A stretch of 64,000 nucleotides of DNA from assembly GCA_005223035.1 (NCBI GenBank), contig NJBK01000003.1:1-64000 (forward strand). The letters are read 5' to 3'. Within the stretch, counting starts at the first letter, position 1, and every line of letters starts with the position of its first letter. The notes beneath the pieces were generated by a model. It did not search any database. It was not told where the DNA came from and saw only the letters and a list, made by a program, of their open reading frames with translations. A program made the translations under genes and the position numbers. Positions 42,918 to 52,915 of the stretch are shown one piece after another. Origin of the DNA: Chloroflexi bacterium B3_Chlor (GTDB lineage Bacteria; Chloroflexota; Anaerolineae; UBA7937; B3-Chlor).

Positions 42918-43601
42918 TCAGACTTCTTCCTCACCGAGTAACTCTTTCAGGTCTGGCGCGAACTCAGGCGCCAGGTAGTGGTCACCACAGATCTTGCACT
43001 CCCTAGCCTCGAAGTCCGACTCCCACCTATGAACAGATCTGCTATCTAGCACATCCTCCAGCTTGATGGCGCCTGTCGGACAGACGAGTACACAAGTGGT
43101 GCAGCCAGTGCAGGCGTTAGAACCGATTTCGAAAGGAGGCTTTACCTCCTTCGCAAAGCCACGGTTGACCAGGCTGATAGCGTTGGCGCCAACTATCTCT
43201 TTACAGGCCCGTACACACAAGCCACAGAGGATACAGTCGCTATCCCCCAGGCTGACTCTTGGCTCCTCGATCCCCATCTCAGCCGCCAGGTCTTGGATCA
43301 CCTTCGCTTTCGGGGCAGCAGCCAGTAGTAACTCCACGGTCATGCGTCGAGATTCCTGCACTATTCCCGAATTGGTCTTCACCACTAAGCCGTCCTCCGC
43401 TGCGTAAACGCAGGAAGCGACCAATTGAGACCCCTTTGGAGTAACTAACTCCACCACGCACAGCCGGCAGCCAGCGTACGGCTCGAGCGCCTCGTGGTAG
43501 CACAGCGTGGGTATCTCGATATGGTTCTCCCTCGCCGCCTCCAATACCGTTGAGCCCCGCAAGGCTTCCACTTGCCGACCATCAATCGTCAAGGTTGTCA
43601 T
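42918..43601 (-). CDS. NuoG-N/HoxU-like iron-sulfur protein
   Basis: 227 residues from ATG 43601, which has AAAGGCG upstream and leaves a 14-bp gap after the NuoF-like gene; a longer frame has no family support. An N-terminal [2Fe-2S] ferredoxin (CYHEALEPYAGCRLCVVE) is followed by the NuoG-type His/Cys region and two [4Fe-4S] motifs (CILCGLCVRAC; CTGCTTCVLVCP). It lacks the H-cluster domain of HydA and the large NuoG part, so it acts as an electron wire. A final Cys pair (CKICGDHY) may bind another metal. In bifurcating hydrogenases and formate dehydrogenases such a protein couples NuoEF to the catalytic subunit; here HdrA is next. Confidence 0.88.
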   Translation of the reverse strand: MTTLTIDGRQVEALRGSTVLEAARENHIEIPTLCYHEALEPYAGCRLCVVELVTPKGSQLVASCVYAAEDGLVVKTNSGIVQESRRMTVELLLAAAPKAKVIQDLAAEMGIEEPRVSLGDSDCILCGLCVRACKEIVGANAISLVNRGFAKEVKPPFEIGSNACTGCTTCVLVCPTGAIKLEDVLDSRSVHRWESDFEARECKICGDHYLAPEFAPDLKELLGEEEV

Positions 43602-43615
43602 GTAGCATCGCCTTT

Positions 43616-45469
43616 CTACTCCACAATGACCGCGTCGAACCTGCACACCTCCTGACACGATCCGCACTTGATGCACAGGTCCTGATCTATGACGTGACGC
43701 TCCTTCTTTGCTCCGCTTATCGCCTCCGCTGGACAGGTGCGCAGGCATCGGCCACAGCCGTTGCATGTCTCCACATCGATGAAGTACTGAATCAGAGGCC
43801 TGCATACGTGAGCGGGACAGCTCTTGTCGCGGATGTGGGCCTCGTATTCGTCAGGGAAGTATCTCAGCGTGGAAAGTACTGGATTAGGGGCGGTCTGTCC
43901 CAAGCCACAAAGGGATGATGCCCTTATCTGCTGACCCAGTTCGGCCAGGTATTTCATGTCTCCCTCCTGGCCCTTTCCCTCGGTGATCCTGGTCAGCACT
44001 TCCAGCATGGCTCTGGTTCCCAGCCGGCAGGGGACGCACTTGCCGCAAGATTCGTCCTGCACGAAGTTCATGAAGAACCTGGCAAAGTCGACCATGCAGG
44101 TATCTTCGTCGGTCACGACCATTCCACCGGAGCCCATCATCGCTCCTAATTCGGTCAACGATTCGTAGTCGATTGGGGTGTCCAGGTGCTCTTTGGGGAT
44201 ACAACCGCCTGACGGACCACCGATCTGCACCGCCTTGAACTCCTTGTCGTTGGGGATGCCGCCCCCGACGTCGAAGATGAGCTGCCGCAGCGTGGTCCCC
44301 ATGGGCACCTCGACCAAACCCGTGTTGTTGATCTTGCCGACCACCGAGAATATCTTAGTCCCCTTGCTGCCCTCAGTACCCAGTTCAGCATACCAGTCGG
44401 CACCATTCTCGATGATGATGGGCACGTTGCCCCAGGTCTTGACGTTGTTGATGTTGGTCGGCTTGCCCCAGAGCCCAGACTGGGAAGGATACGGTGGTCG
44501 CGGTCTGGGTTCGCCAGTACGCCCCTCAATGGAGGCCATGAGCGCTGTTTCCTCGCCGCACACGAAGGCGCCCGCGCCCAGGCGTATCTGGACGTCGAAG
44601 TCGAAACCTGATCCCAAGATGTCCTTGCCCAAGAGTCCGTATTCCCTGGCCTGGGTGATGGCTATTGCCAGATGTTTCGCCGCCAGTGGATACTCGGCGC
44701 GAACATAGACGAACCCTTCATCTGCCCCGATGGCGTAACCGCCGATGACCATTCCTTCCAGAACCCTATGGGGATTGCCCTCTAGGATGGCGCGATCCAT
44801 GAACGCGCCCGGGTCTCCTTCGTCGGCGTTGCAAACCACGTACTTGGTGTCACCCGGAGCCTCACGACTGATGCGCCATTTGAGGCCCGTAGGGAAGCCT
44901 GCCCCACCCCGACCACGCAACTTGGCTTCGGTCACTTCGTCGATGACTTCTTCCGCGGTCATCTGGCTCAAGACCTTGCTCAGAGAGCCGTACCCACCGA
45001 GGGCGATGTAGTCGGTTATGGATGTAGGATCTATCTTCTCGTTCATCTCCAGGAGGAGAGGGCGTTGCTTCTTGTAGAAAGGTATCTCCCTTTCATAGGC
45101 GATCTTCTCGCCGGTGCTGGGATCCACGTACAGGAGAGAATCGATCATCTCGCCCGTGGTTAGCGTCCTGGTCACAATCTCTGGCACCTCGTCCACCTTC
45201 ACGCCGTGGTAGAATATTCCCTCCGGCTGAATGACCATCAAAGGACCTTTTTCGCAGAAGCCGGGACAGCCTGTCATTCGGAGAGTGACCTGGTTGCCCA
45301 TGTTCTCGGCCTCGATCCTTTCCACTAGTGCTTCGAACACACTGTCACTGCCCAGGGCACGACAGCCGGTGCCTCCGCAGAGACTGATGACGCGTCGCGC
45401 AGGGTCCTGCTCTCTTGCGAGCGAACCACGCAGCTCCTCCAATTCAGCCGGTGTGCGTATGGTCTTCAT
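43616..45469 (-). CDS. NuoF/HydB-like NAD(H)-binding flavoprotein
   Basis: 617 residues, the extended HydB layout. Residues 1-110 are a thioredoxin-like [2Fe-2S] domain (CGGTGCRALGS, CPGFCEKGP). The NuoF core follows with the NAD loop LRGRGGAGFPTGLKW, the FMN loop GAGAFVCGEETALM, and the [4Fe-4S] site CGKCVPCRLGT. The C-terminus has two ferredoxin motifs (CNGCGRCLRTCP; CIKCGSCQEVC). It oxidises or reduces NAD(H) and is a bifurcation-type flavoprotein in HydABC. It starts directly at the stop of the NuoE-like gene. Confidence 0.93.
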   Translation of the reverse strand: MKTIRTPAELEELRGSLAREQDPARRVISLCGGTGCRALGSDSVFEALVERIEAENMGNQVTLRMTGCPGFCEKGPLMVIQPEGIFYHGVKVDEVPEIVTRTLTTGEMIDSLLYVDPSTGEKIAYEREIPFYKKQRPLLLEMNEKIDPTSITDYIALGGYGSLSKVLSQMTAEEVIDEVTEAKLRGRGGAGFPTGLKWRISREAPGDTKYVVCNADEGDPGAFMDRAILEGNPHRVLEGMVIGGYAIGADEGFVYVRAEYPLAAKHLAIAITQAREYGLLGKDILGSGFDFDVQIRLGAGAFVCGEETALMASIEGRTGEPRPRPPYPSQSGLWGKPTNINNVKTWGNVPIIIENGADWYAELGTEGSKGTKIFSVVGKINNTGLVEVPMGTTLRQLIFDVGGGIPNDKEFKAVQIGGPSGGCIPKEHLDTPIDYESLTELGAMMGSGGMVVTDEDTCMVDFARFFMNFVQDESCGKCVPCRLGTRAMLEVLTRITEGKGQEGDMKYLAELGQQIRASSLCGLGQTAPNPVLSTLRYFPDEYEAHIRDKSCPAHVCRPLIQYFIDVETCNGCGRCLRTCPAEAISGAKKERHVIDQDLCIKCGSCQEVCRFDAVIVE

Positions 45470-45961
45470 TTACTCCTTTCTTCCTTCCACGCCCAGTTTC
45501 TTGAGCAGTTTATCCGCGCCGGCGGCGTTTACGCGGCCGAAATGCGTACCATCAATAATGGCAACTGGCCCCAGGGCGCAGGCGCCAACGCAGTTCAGGG
45601 TCTCTAAGGTGAACTCCCCGTCCTGCGTCGTCTCACCTGGCTCTATGCCCAGCCTGTCGGCAATCCGCTCCACGACCTTTCGAGAGCCGCGTACGTTGCA
45701 GGCTGTTCCCAGGCAAACATTGATGATATGCCTGCCCTTGGGCTTCAGGCTGAAGGCGTTATAGAAGGTGGCCACACTGTAGGTCTGGCTCAGAGGCACG
45801 CCCATCCATTCGCTAATCAGGATTAGGGCATCTTTGGGCAAGTACCGGTATCGAGCCTGGACGTCCTCCAAGATGCTCATCAACGACTTGTCTTCACCAT
45901 CCTGCTTGTCTCCCAGTAAGTCCGCGAGTTCGCTGGCGTCAAATGCTTGCTCGGAATTCAC
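45470..45961 (-). CDS. NuoE/HydC-like [2Fe-2S] subunit
   Basis: 163 residues. Thioredoxin-like [2Fe-2S] ferredoxin with the four ligands in CLGTACNVRGS and TLNCVGACALGP, and the helical front part PKDALILISEWMGVPLSQTYSVATFY. It pairs with the NuoF-like protein as the NADH-oxidising module. The start is GTG with AAGGAGG seven bases upstream. It is the first gene of the large redox operon. Confidence 0.93.
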   Translation of the reverse strand: MNSEQAFDASELADLLGDKQDGEDKSLMSILEDVQARYRYLPKDALILISEWMGVPLSQTYSVATFYNAFSLKPKGRHIINVCLGTACNVRGSRKVVERIADRLGIEPGETTQDGEFTLETLNCVGACALGPVAIIDGTHFGRVNAAGADKLLKKLGVEGRKE

Positions 45962-46055
45962 TTACTAGCCTCCTTACGTCGAACCTGTCCAACTGCAACG
46001 TGCGCCTGGTCTGGTGCCCGGACAATTGCCCGCAAGGCACACCACCGCACCTCAT

Positions 46056-46064
46056 ATACTAGCA
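46056..46064 (-). promoter_or_regulatory. Possible extended -10 promoter of the redox operon
   Basis: Minus-strand TGCTAGTAT (plus 46056-46064) about 95 bp before the NuoE-like start. No good -35 at 17 bp. Its TGCTA form matches other candidate promoters in this window. Confidence 0.35.
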
Positions 46065-46143
46065 TAAAAGGCGTGACATTCTCATAGAAATCGCGGACCC
46101 AAAAATGAAAAATGCGTGAAAAGGGGGAGATTCTCATCGCCGT

Positions 46144-46896
<753 letters not shown>

Positions 46897-46948
46897 TCTA
46901 TCACCAACGATGTCGGTATGCAAGATCTGGCTCGGTGGCAGGGCCCGT

Positions 46949-48205
46949 TCATACCCAACCACGCAGCTTGACGGCCTCGGCCACTCTTGCGACCGCCACC
47001 AAGTAGGCGGCCAAGCGTTTGTGAACCCCCTTGGCCTGCGCCGTCTCGTGCACAACATGAAAGGCAGCGGTCATCTTCTTGTCCAGCTTGTCGTGAACCT
47101 CCTCGAGATCCCAGTAGTAGTTGTAGGCGTTCTGCACTCCCTCGAAATAGGAGACAACTACTCCCCCAGCGTTGCACAGGAAATCGGGAATCACGTACAC
47201 CCCTTTCTCATGGAGGATCTTGTCCGCCTCGGGGGTGGTCGGCCCGTTGGCCAGTTCGACCACTATCTTGGCCTTAATCCGGTCAGCGTTCTCGGCTGTG
47301 ATGACGTTCTCCAGAGCAGCTGGGATAAGCACATCGACGTCCAGTTCCAGGAGCTCCTCATTGCTGATGGTCTCAGTATCGGCCAGGCCGACGCACGTGC
47401 CGCTTTTGTCTTTCTGAGCCTTCACTTCCTCGCACTCCAGGCCATCCTCACAATGGATCGCGCCTCTGGAGTCGCTGACGCATACAACCTGCAGTCCTAG
47501 AAGTTCCTCGCCCAGTAGCTGCGCATAGTAGCCTGCGTTCCCATATCCCTGTATCGCAGTGGTAGCGCCCTTCAAGTCCATGCCCAGCACCTTGGCCGCC
47601 TCACGCAGACAATACATGCCGCCCCGGGCAGTGGCGTCCATCCTTCCAGCAGACCCTCCCAGAGCGAGAGGTTTTCCTGTGATCACGCCCGGTTCCCCAT
47701 GACCTTGCATCGCCGAGAACTCATCCATCATCCAGGCCATGATCTGGGGGTTGGTGTACACATCCGGAGCTGGGACGTCCCGATCGGGTCCCAGGATACG
47801 GCCCACCTGCCTAATGTAAGCCCGACTCAGCCTCTCCAGCTCGCCCTGAGACATCTCTTTCGGGTTACAGACAACGCCCCCCTTGCCACCACCTAGAGGG
47901 ATGTCCACCACCGCAGTCTTCCACGTCATCCAAGCTGCCAGCGCCCGGATCGTGTCTATGGTCTCGTCGGGGTGAAAGCGCAAGCCACCCTTGACCGGCC
48001 CCCGGGCGTCGTTGTACTGAACGCGAAACCCCTTGAACACCTGGACCGAGCCATCGTCCATCCTGACCGGCAGGGTAACGTGTAGCTCCCTCATCGGTTC
48101 GCGCAGCAACGCATGAATTCCCGGATCTAGCCCCAAGACCGCCGCCGCTTCGTCCAGTTGCCTCTGCGCGATCTCGAAGGGGTTCAACTCCCCCATCATT
48201 TCCAA
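46949..48205 (-). CDS. gdhA: Glutamate dehydrogenase, NAD(P)-dependent
   Basis: 418 residues, the hexameric type. It interconverts glutamate with 2-oxoglutarate and ammonia. Substrate-site motifs: [29 protein letters not shown] with the catalytic Lys region, and [18 protein letters not shown]. The dinucleotide fold has [12 protein letters not shown] (GxGNxG). The motif NGPTTPEAD near the C-terminus is typical. It lies 36 bp after the histidine kinase and 52 bp before the response regulator, so sensor, enzyme and regulator appear to share an operon. Its glutamate chemistry fits the glutamate-synthase-like genes just downstream. Confidence 0.94.
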   Translation of the reverse strand: MEMMGELNPFEIAQRQLDEAAAVLGLDPGIHALLREPMRELHVTLPVRMDDGSVQVFKGFRVQYNDARGPVKGGLRFHPDETIDTIRALAAWMTWKTAVVDIPLGGGKGGVVCNPKEMSQGELERLSRAYIRQVGRILGPDRDVPAPDVYTNPQIMAWMMDEFSAMQGHGEPGVITGKPLALGGSAGRMDATARGGMYCLREAAKVLGMDLKGATTAIQGYGNAGYYAQLLGEELLGLQVVCVSDSRGAIHCEDGLECEEVKAQKDKSGTCVGLADTETISNEELLELDVDVLIPAALENVITAENADRIKAKIVVELANGPTTPEADKILHEKGVYVIPDFLCNAGGVVVSYFEGVQNAYNYYWDLEEVHDKLDKKMTAAFHVVHETAQAKGVHKRLAAYLVAVARVAEAVKLRGWV

Positions 48206-48241
48206 ACGTCTCCTTACACCCTGCTGAAACGACTCGCCTGA

Positions 48242-49123
48242 TCAGTCCTCCTGCGTCGGAGCAGCCGCAGCCTCTCTCGGCACGGAGAAGTATACTGTCG
48301 TGCCTTTGCCCAACTGGCTCTCGGCCCAGATCCTGCCACCATGGCTCTCCACAATAGTGCGCGACACAGGCAGCCCAAGACCTGAACCCCTCACCTGCTG
48401 ACCCAATGGCGCCTTCAATCGGAAGAACTTCTCAAACAATCTGTTCAAGTGTTCAGGCGAGAGGCCAATCCCCTCATCCGCGACGCTGATAATCACCTCG
48501 TCGTCAGTTACCTGCCCTCTTACCACAACCAGTCCTCCATCAGGGGAGTATTTGACCGCGTTGTCTAGCAGGTTACGGAGCACCTGTGTGATACGGCGAG
48601 GGTCAGCGTCCACGATAGGGAGGTCAGCCCCAAAGCTGGTCACGAACCGATGCCTTGTAGTGCGGCGAGTCATCTCGTCAACAAGTCGCTCAGCCAAGAG
48701 GGGCGTCAGAATGGGTTCCTTCTCTATTTGCAGGAGGCCAGCGTCAATGATCGATGATTCCAGCAGGTCTTGGATCATAGTCTGCAAATCGCTCGCCTCT
48801 TCATCTATGATCTGCAAGTGTTCTGCCCTGGCCTTTTCATCCCACTCCGCATCTTCCAACAGCAAGGCAGAGGTAGAGCCCGTGATCGACGTCAACGGCG
48901 TGCGCATGTCGTGAGCTAGGGCTGCAATGAGCTCCGACTTCAAGCGGTCGGCTTCCTCCATGGCCTTGGCTCGCTCGGTCTGCTGCAGCAGTCGAATCCT
49001 ATCCACATTTATGACTATCAGTTCTGCCAGGGCCTGGAGGAACGGGAGATCCGACTCTGAGAGCCCAACCTCACTTCGCAAGGTCTCCAAGGTGAGGACC
49101 CCCGTCTTCCCTTCACGATACAC
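48242..49123 (-). CDS. Histidine kinase, C-terminal part of a split gene
   Basis: 293 residues. The first 50 complete a GAF domain whose front half is in the gene upstream (YREGKTGVLTLETL). A HisKA helix pair follows with the phospho-His in ALAHDMRTPLTSI, and the ATPase has N-box LRNLLDNAVKYSP, G1 VADEGIGLSPEHL and G2 GSGLGLPVSRTI. Its GTG overlaps the TAG of the upstream frame. Reading one extra base near 49134 would join the two into one kinase of about 765 residues. It may still be translated by coupling, but without a full third GAF domain. Confidence 0.85.
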   Translation of the reverse strand: MYREGKTGVLTLETLRSEVGLSESDLPFLQALAELIVINVDRIRLLQQTERAKAMEEADRLKSELIAALAHDMRTPLTSITGSTSALLLEDAEWDEKARAEHLQIIDEEASDLQTMIQDLLESSIIDAGLLQIEKEPILTPLLAERLVDEMTRRTTRHRFVTSFGADLPIVDADPRRITQVLRNLLDNAVKYSPDGGLVVVRGQVTDDEVIISVADEGIGLSPEHLNRLFEKFFRLKAPLGQQVRGSGLGLPVSRTIVESHGGRIWAESQLGKGTTVYFSVPREAAAAPTQED

Positions 49124-50538
49124 TAGTGGAACTCCGTGGCGCTCCTGGGATGGTCCAGGCCGCCAGAAGCTTGCCGGTAGTATCTAAGGTTATGGGGCGT
49201 CATGTTGGCCATGGCCGAAGCCGACTCCTCAGGGGTGGCCCACACTTTGGGCTCTCCAGATTCGAAGACTTTCCCAGACATGGACTCGCCGACTTGAAGG
49301 CTTATCTTGTGCAAGGCGCTGACATCATAGCCAAAGGCGGACTCTACTGTGAGCATCCCAGTGCCCTCATCGAAGACCAGAAGCACCCCTGCTTCGGCGG
49401 GCCGCAAAGTCTCCACTAGCTCATCCTCGATGACTGGCAGCAGATGCTCCAATTCGACCACAGAGGCCAAAGCCTTGGACACCTCAAAGAGACTAGAGAG
49501 CTCTTGAGTGCGCTGACGGCTCTCCCGTTCGATAGCGTCCCTCGCTGTGAATTGCGCAATCTGCTCGGAAATGCCGTGGAGAAGCGGTTCTTCCTCCTCC
49601 AGAAAACGCCAGCTGCCATTAGGGTAGTACACAGAGATCGACCCAACCGTCTCTCCGTTCACGGCTATGGGAACCGCGAGAACGGATTTCACATCGCAGT
49701 CCGCCCAGAAGGCGTCCAGCCTGGAGATCTCGTACTCCAAGAACGTTCCTTTGTTAGCCAAAAGCATCCCCAGCGTTCCCTCGTCTAGGACTATGCGTAG
49801 CTGCTCAGCCGCGGCCTCATCAACATTCTCCGACCAAGCCAAGCATTCTCTCCCTTGAGCTGCACAGAATATGATCACCACTGCCTGTTGATACTGCATA
49901 GACGCGGGTAGACGTCGTGCCACAGAAGACAGGAGAGCATCGACGTCGGGCACGCCCAGAGCTTCCCGGCTCACGTCATACAGAATACCGAGTTCCTTGA
50001 CCCGCTCCCGCAGGCGGAACTGGGAACTACTCAGTCGTTCATGGAGCAGCGCGTTTTCAACGGCTACGCCCATCTGACCAGCCATCACTAGGAGGAATGC
50101 CAGATCGTCAGCACTGAATCTCCTGGGTCGACGACTGGCCACGCCCATCACGCCCAACACCCTGCCCCTCGACCTGAGAGGGACACCTGCGTAGGCACGG
50201 ACACCGTCCACTTCTAGTGCGATCTCGGCTAGTTGTGGCTCTGCTGCGGTGTCCTCTACCACCAAGGGCTGGCCGGCTTCGGCCACACGTCCGGCGAGAC
50301 CTTCACCCAGACTGACCTCGCTCACCTGGCAAACGAAGTCCTCACCGATCCCACAGCAAGACAGAACATTCAACTTCCCAGTCTGATCATCGAGAAGGGA
50401 GATATGCGCGGTTTCGACGTCCAACGCCTCCGAGACCTCGTCTAAGGCCGCACTCAGGACGTCTTCCAGATCTAGCGGCTCGCCCACCAGCCCGCCAACA
50501 GTATCGAGGGCACTCAACTGAGGATTCTGTGAAATCAC
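49123..50538 (-). CDS. GAF-domain sensor, N-terminal part of a split histidine kinase
   Basis: 471 residues from GTG 50538. Three GAF domains are seen: about residues 15-160, 175-340, and a third from 350 that breaks off. The last normal residues are ASGGLDHPRS, after which the frame runs into ATEFH and a stop. The continuation of the third GAF (VPLVYREGK) is found one frame away in the next gene. This points to loss of one G in the run near 49134-49136. GAF domains bind small ligands or haem; no ligand-specific residues can be named. The intact gene would be a soluble sensor kinase for the regulator at 46144. Confidence 0.85.
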   Translation of the reverse strand: MISQNPQLSALDTVGGLVGEPLDLEDVLSAALDEVSEALDVETAHISLLDDQTGKLNVLSCCGIGEDFVCQVSEVSLGEGLAGRVAEAGQPLVVEDTAAEPQLAEIALEVDGVRAYAGVPLRSRGRVLGVMGVASRRPRRFSADDLAFLLVMAGQMGVAVENALLHERLSSSQFRLRERVKELGILYDVSREALGVPDVDALLSSVARRLPASMQYQQAVVIIFCAAQGRECLAWSENVDEAAAEQLRIVLDEGTLGMLLANKGTFLEYEISRLDAFWADCDVKSVLAVPIAVNGETVGSISVYYPNGSWRFLEEEEPLLHGISEQIAQFTARDAIERESRQRTQELSSLFEVSKALASVVELEHLLPVIEDELVETLRPAEAGVLLVFDEGTGMLTVESAFGYDVSALHKISLQVGESMSGKVFESGEPKVWATPEESASAMANMTPHNLRYYRQASGGLDHPRSATEFH

Positions 50539-50839
50539 CGTGTCATTCTCTTTGAATTCAACCGGTCACGTGGACATACTGTGTGCAACCCCTTGGGGTG
50601 ACCCGTCTCGCTACACAGGCCTCGTGAGATCGGCATCATATCATACCACCGTGACCGACCATTGTCAAACCCCGTCAGCTACGTATCAGTCTTGGTTCCC
50701 GGACTAGAGCCTTCAGAGGGACGTGATTCAAGCAGCGAAGACCCTTCTTGCACTAGCAACCGTACTCTTCACAACCACTCTGAATGGAAGCCTTCACTAT
50801 AGGTTCCAGATTCCAGGGCGAGTGATCTACTCCGTGACG
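50539..50839. other. Intergenic gap upstream of the histidine kinase
   Basis: About 300 bp with no credible frame. It contains a 10-bp palindrome TTGAATTCAA near 50552-50561, just before the kinase start, which might be an operator. Nothing else was recognised. Confidence 0.4.
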
Positions 50840-50868
50840 TTGCGATTTGGCCCGAGATACTGTACAAT
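50840..50868 (+). promoter_or_regulatory. Promoter of the small membrane protein gene
   Basis: TTGCGA at 50840-50845, a 17-bp spacer, TACAAT at 50863-50868. Followed by GGAGG and a TTG start at 50899. Confidence 0.5.
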
Positions 50869-50898
50869 GAGCTCGTAGCTAGATAACCGGAGGCAGAA

Positions 50899-51093
50899 TT
50901 GGCTCGGAAACGTCGGCATCAGCGCCGCACCAGTCAGATCATGTTCTTGATCCTGAGCATCCTCGTCGTGATAAGCCTGGCGATTGGCTATCTTCTCACC
51001 GCACTACCTCCGCCCTCTCCACCGACGCCAACCCCCTTTCCGACGTTGACTCCGGAGGCGTTCCTGGCGCCTCTCATAGCCAGTTTGGCCTAG
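50899..51093 (+). CDS. Small single-span membrane protein, hypothetical
   Basis: 64 residues. A basic N-terminus (ARKRRHQRRTSQ) is followed by one hydrophobic helix (about residues 14-35) and a Pro/Thr-rich tail (PPPSPPTPTPFPTLTP). The charge rule puts the N-terminus inside. The start is TTG with GGAGG seven to eleven bases upstream, and a plausible promoter lies before it. Similar Pro/Thr stalks occur in other Chloroflexota envelope proteins. No function is known. Confidence 0.6.
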   Translation: MARKRRHQRRTSQIMFLILSILVVISLAIGYLLTALPPPSPPTPTPFPTLTPEAFLAPLIASLA

Positions 51094-51145
51094 AACAGAG
51101 TGCGCACCATCCTGCGCTGCTCCGTCTATGTCCCGGGCCCGTACT

Positions 51146-52213
51146 CTATCCCCGCTCGAGGAGAGCGCGAGTTGCAGCTACAAGTCCGAAGGCGCCAGTC
51201 AACATCATGTCGCCGTAGGGTGCGGCCATGTGGTAACCAAGGGGCTCAGCCATGCGGCGGTTGGGCCCAGTGACGGTCACGAACTCAAAGGTATCAAGGC
51301 TCAAGTAGTCAGGATGTATGGTGGCCCCGTGGCCGTGGTCGGCGAAGACCTCAGCGTTGGCCAGCACACCCGACTGCAGCCGCCGCACATGATCATCCAG
51401 TTTGGTCGCGTCCATCAACACAGTATGATGTTCGAACAGCCCCCACACCCTCTTTTCCCGCACCAGGGCGGCTATGGTGTGCTGGTTGCCCACATTGACT
51501 ATGATCAGGCCTCGCTCCTGCTGCGCCGCTACCTCAGTGTCGCAAAGGGCCCCCCAGAAAGCTGCCGCGCCCGTGTCCATCATGAGGGCCCCTGGCACAT
51601 CGCGTTGCACCGCCTTCATCCGGGTCAGATAACCTGGTACCTCGCGGTATATCAAAGCACCTATGCCGCCCCCACCCTCCACGAACCGTTTCCAATGCTG
51701 GAAGCGGAACTGCCGATTGCTTCCTCCACCCATGAGCTCTCCGTGATCTTGGACCGCGACGGCATACAACTCGGGCAGTTCGACATCGAAGAGGGCCAAG
51801 GCCCGGCGCAGGGAGGACAGATCCACGTCCCGAGCCTCGATGACTGTAACATCGTCGCGATGGGGCTGGTCCGTGATTTCCACCCCCAGTTCCATCACCT
51901 CATCGGGATCGTCGCGGATGGTTTTCGCCGCCAACGGGGTTGCCAGGACCCTGAATCCGGCCTTCAGGTGCTTCTTGATGGCACTCACGCTGGGCCCACC
52001 TCCCATCAGGTTGCCCGTAAGGAAGATGTCCTTCCCCTGCCTAGTGGCCTCCTTGATCCTCCCGGCTATGATAGTGGTCATGGAGGGCAACACCAACTTG
52101 ACGCAGTTCTCAATTGGGACGCCACCTTCGTAGAGAAGTATGTCTTGCGTCCCAGCCCCCACATCAATCGCCAGAAGACGGTCCACCCTCTGTTGACTGG
52201 CTATGCGGTCCAC
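51146..52213 (-). CDS. DUF1786 family protein (ASKHA-like)
   Basis: About 355 residues. The N-terminus LLAIDVGAGTQDILLYE is a sugar-kinase/actin-type phosphate loop, and GALMMDTGAAAFWGAL with LIIVNVGNQHTIAAL forms the second nucleotide-binding region. These are features of the DUF1786 proteins, often labelled as pyruvate formate-lyase-activating-related though no radical-SAM motif is present. Function is not established. The start is taken at GTG 52213 with GAGG seven bases upstream, because the longer frame begins inside the terminator at 52232. Expression may depend on read-through from the ferredoxin gene. Confidence 0.82.
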   Translation of the reverse strand: MDRIASQQRVDRLLAIDVGAGTQDILLYEGGVPIENCVKLVLPSMTTIIAGRIKEATRQGKDIFLTGNLMGGGPSVSAIKKHLKAGFRVLATPLAAKTIRDDPDEVMELGVEITDQPHRDDVTVIEARDVDLSSLRRALALFDVELPELYAVAVQDHGELMGGGSNRQFRFQHWKRFVEGGGGIGALIYREVPGYLTRMKAVQRDVPGALMMDTGAAAFWGALCDTEVAAQQERGLIIVNVGNQHTIAALVREKRVWGLFEHHTVLMDATKLDDHVRRLQSGVLANAEVFADHGHGATIHPDYLSLDTFEFVTVTGPNRRMAEPLGYHMAAPYGDMMLTGAFGLVAATRALLERG

Positions 52214-52231
52214 ACTCCCACCTCGGCGCAA

Positions 52232-52281
52232 AAAAGCCTGGGCGAGGGTTCACTCGCACAACCCTCCTCTCCCGGGCTTTT
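52232..52281 (-). terminator. Strong intrinsic terminator after the ferredoxin gene
   Basis: Nested inverted repeats: AAAAGCCTGGG (52232-52242) with CCCGGGCTTTT (52271-52281), one G-T pair; inside them GAGGGTT with AACCCTC. On the minus strand it ends in a run of six T. It stands only about 18 bp before the start of the DUF1786 gene, so it may act as an attenuator for that gene. Confidence 0.8.
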
Positions 52282-52332
52282 GACTGATGATTGCCTTAAC
52301 AGCAACATCGTGCAGAGCTCTCGCGAGCTCTC

Positions 52333-52695
<363 letters not shown>

Positions 52696-52842
52696 GTCGT
52701 CTATGCCGCCCTGGAAGACGCCCAGTGCGCCAACCATGCTCCTCCCCTTGCGCACTCCAACCACGCGTCGGAGAGAGTTCAACACCGAGCGCAGCGTTCC
52801 AAAGAACCAGTCACGATGTATACACACCACCATGTCGGGTCT

Positions 52843-52871
52843 TTGCGTTGGCGAACGCCCTATGGTATGAT
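52843..52871 (+). promoter_or_regulatory. Promoter of the orphan response regulator
   Basis: TTGCGT at 52843-52848, a 17-bp spacer ending in TGG, then TATGAT at 52866-52871, i.e. an extended -10. ATG follows at 52916. Confidence 0.5.
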
Positions 52872-52915
52872 TTCTGGGGAATCTCAGCGCCACCGAGCGA
52901 CGAGAGGCAAGAAGT

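Noticed and set aside
43602-43805. Longer N-terminus for the NuoG-N-like protein
   Set aside because: It would overlap the end of the NuoF-like gene by about 190 bp, and the family starts at the [2Fe-2S] domain.
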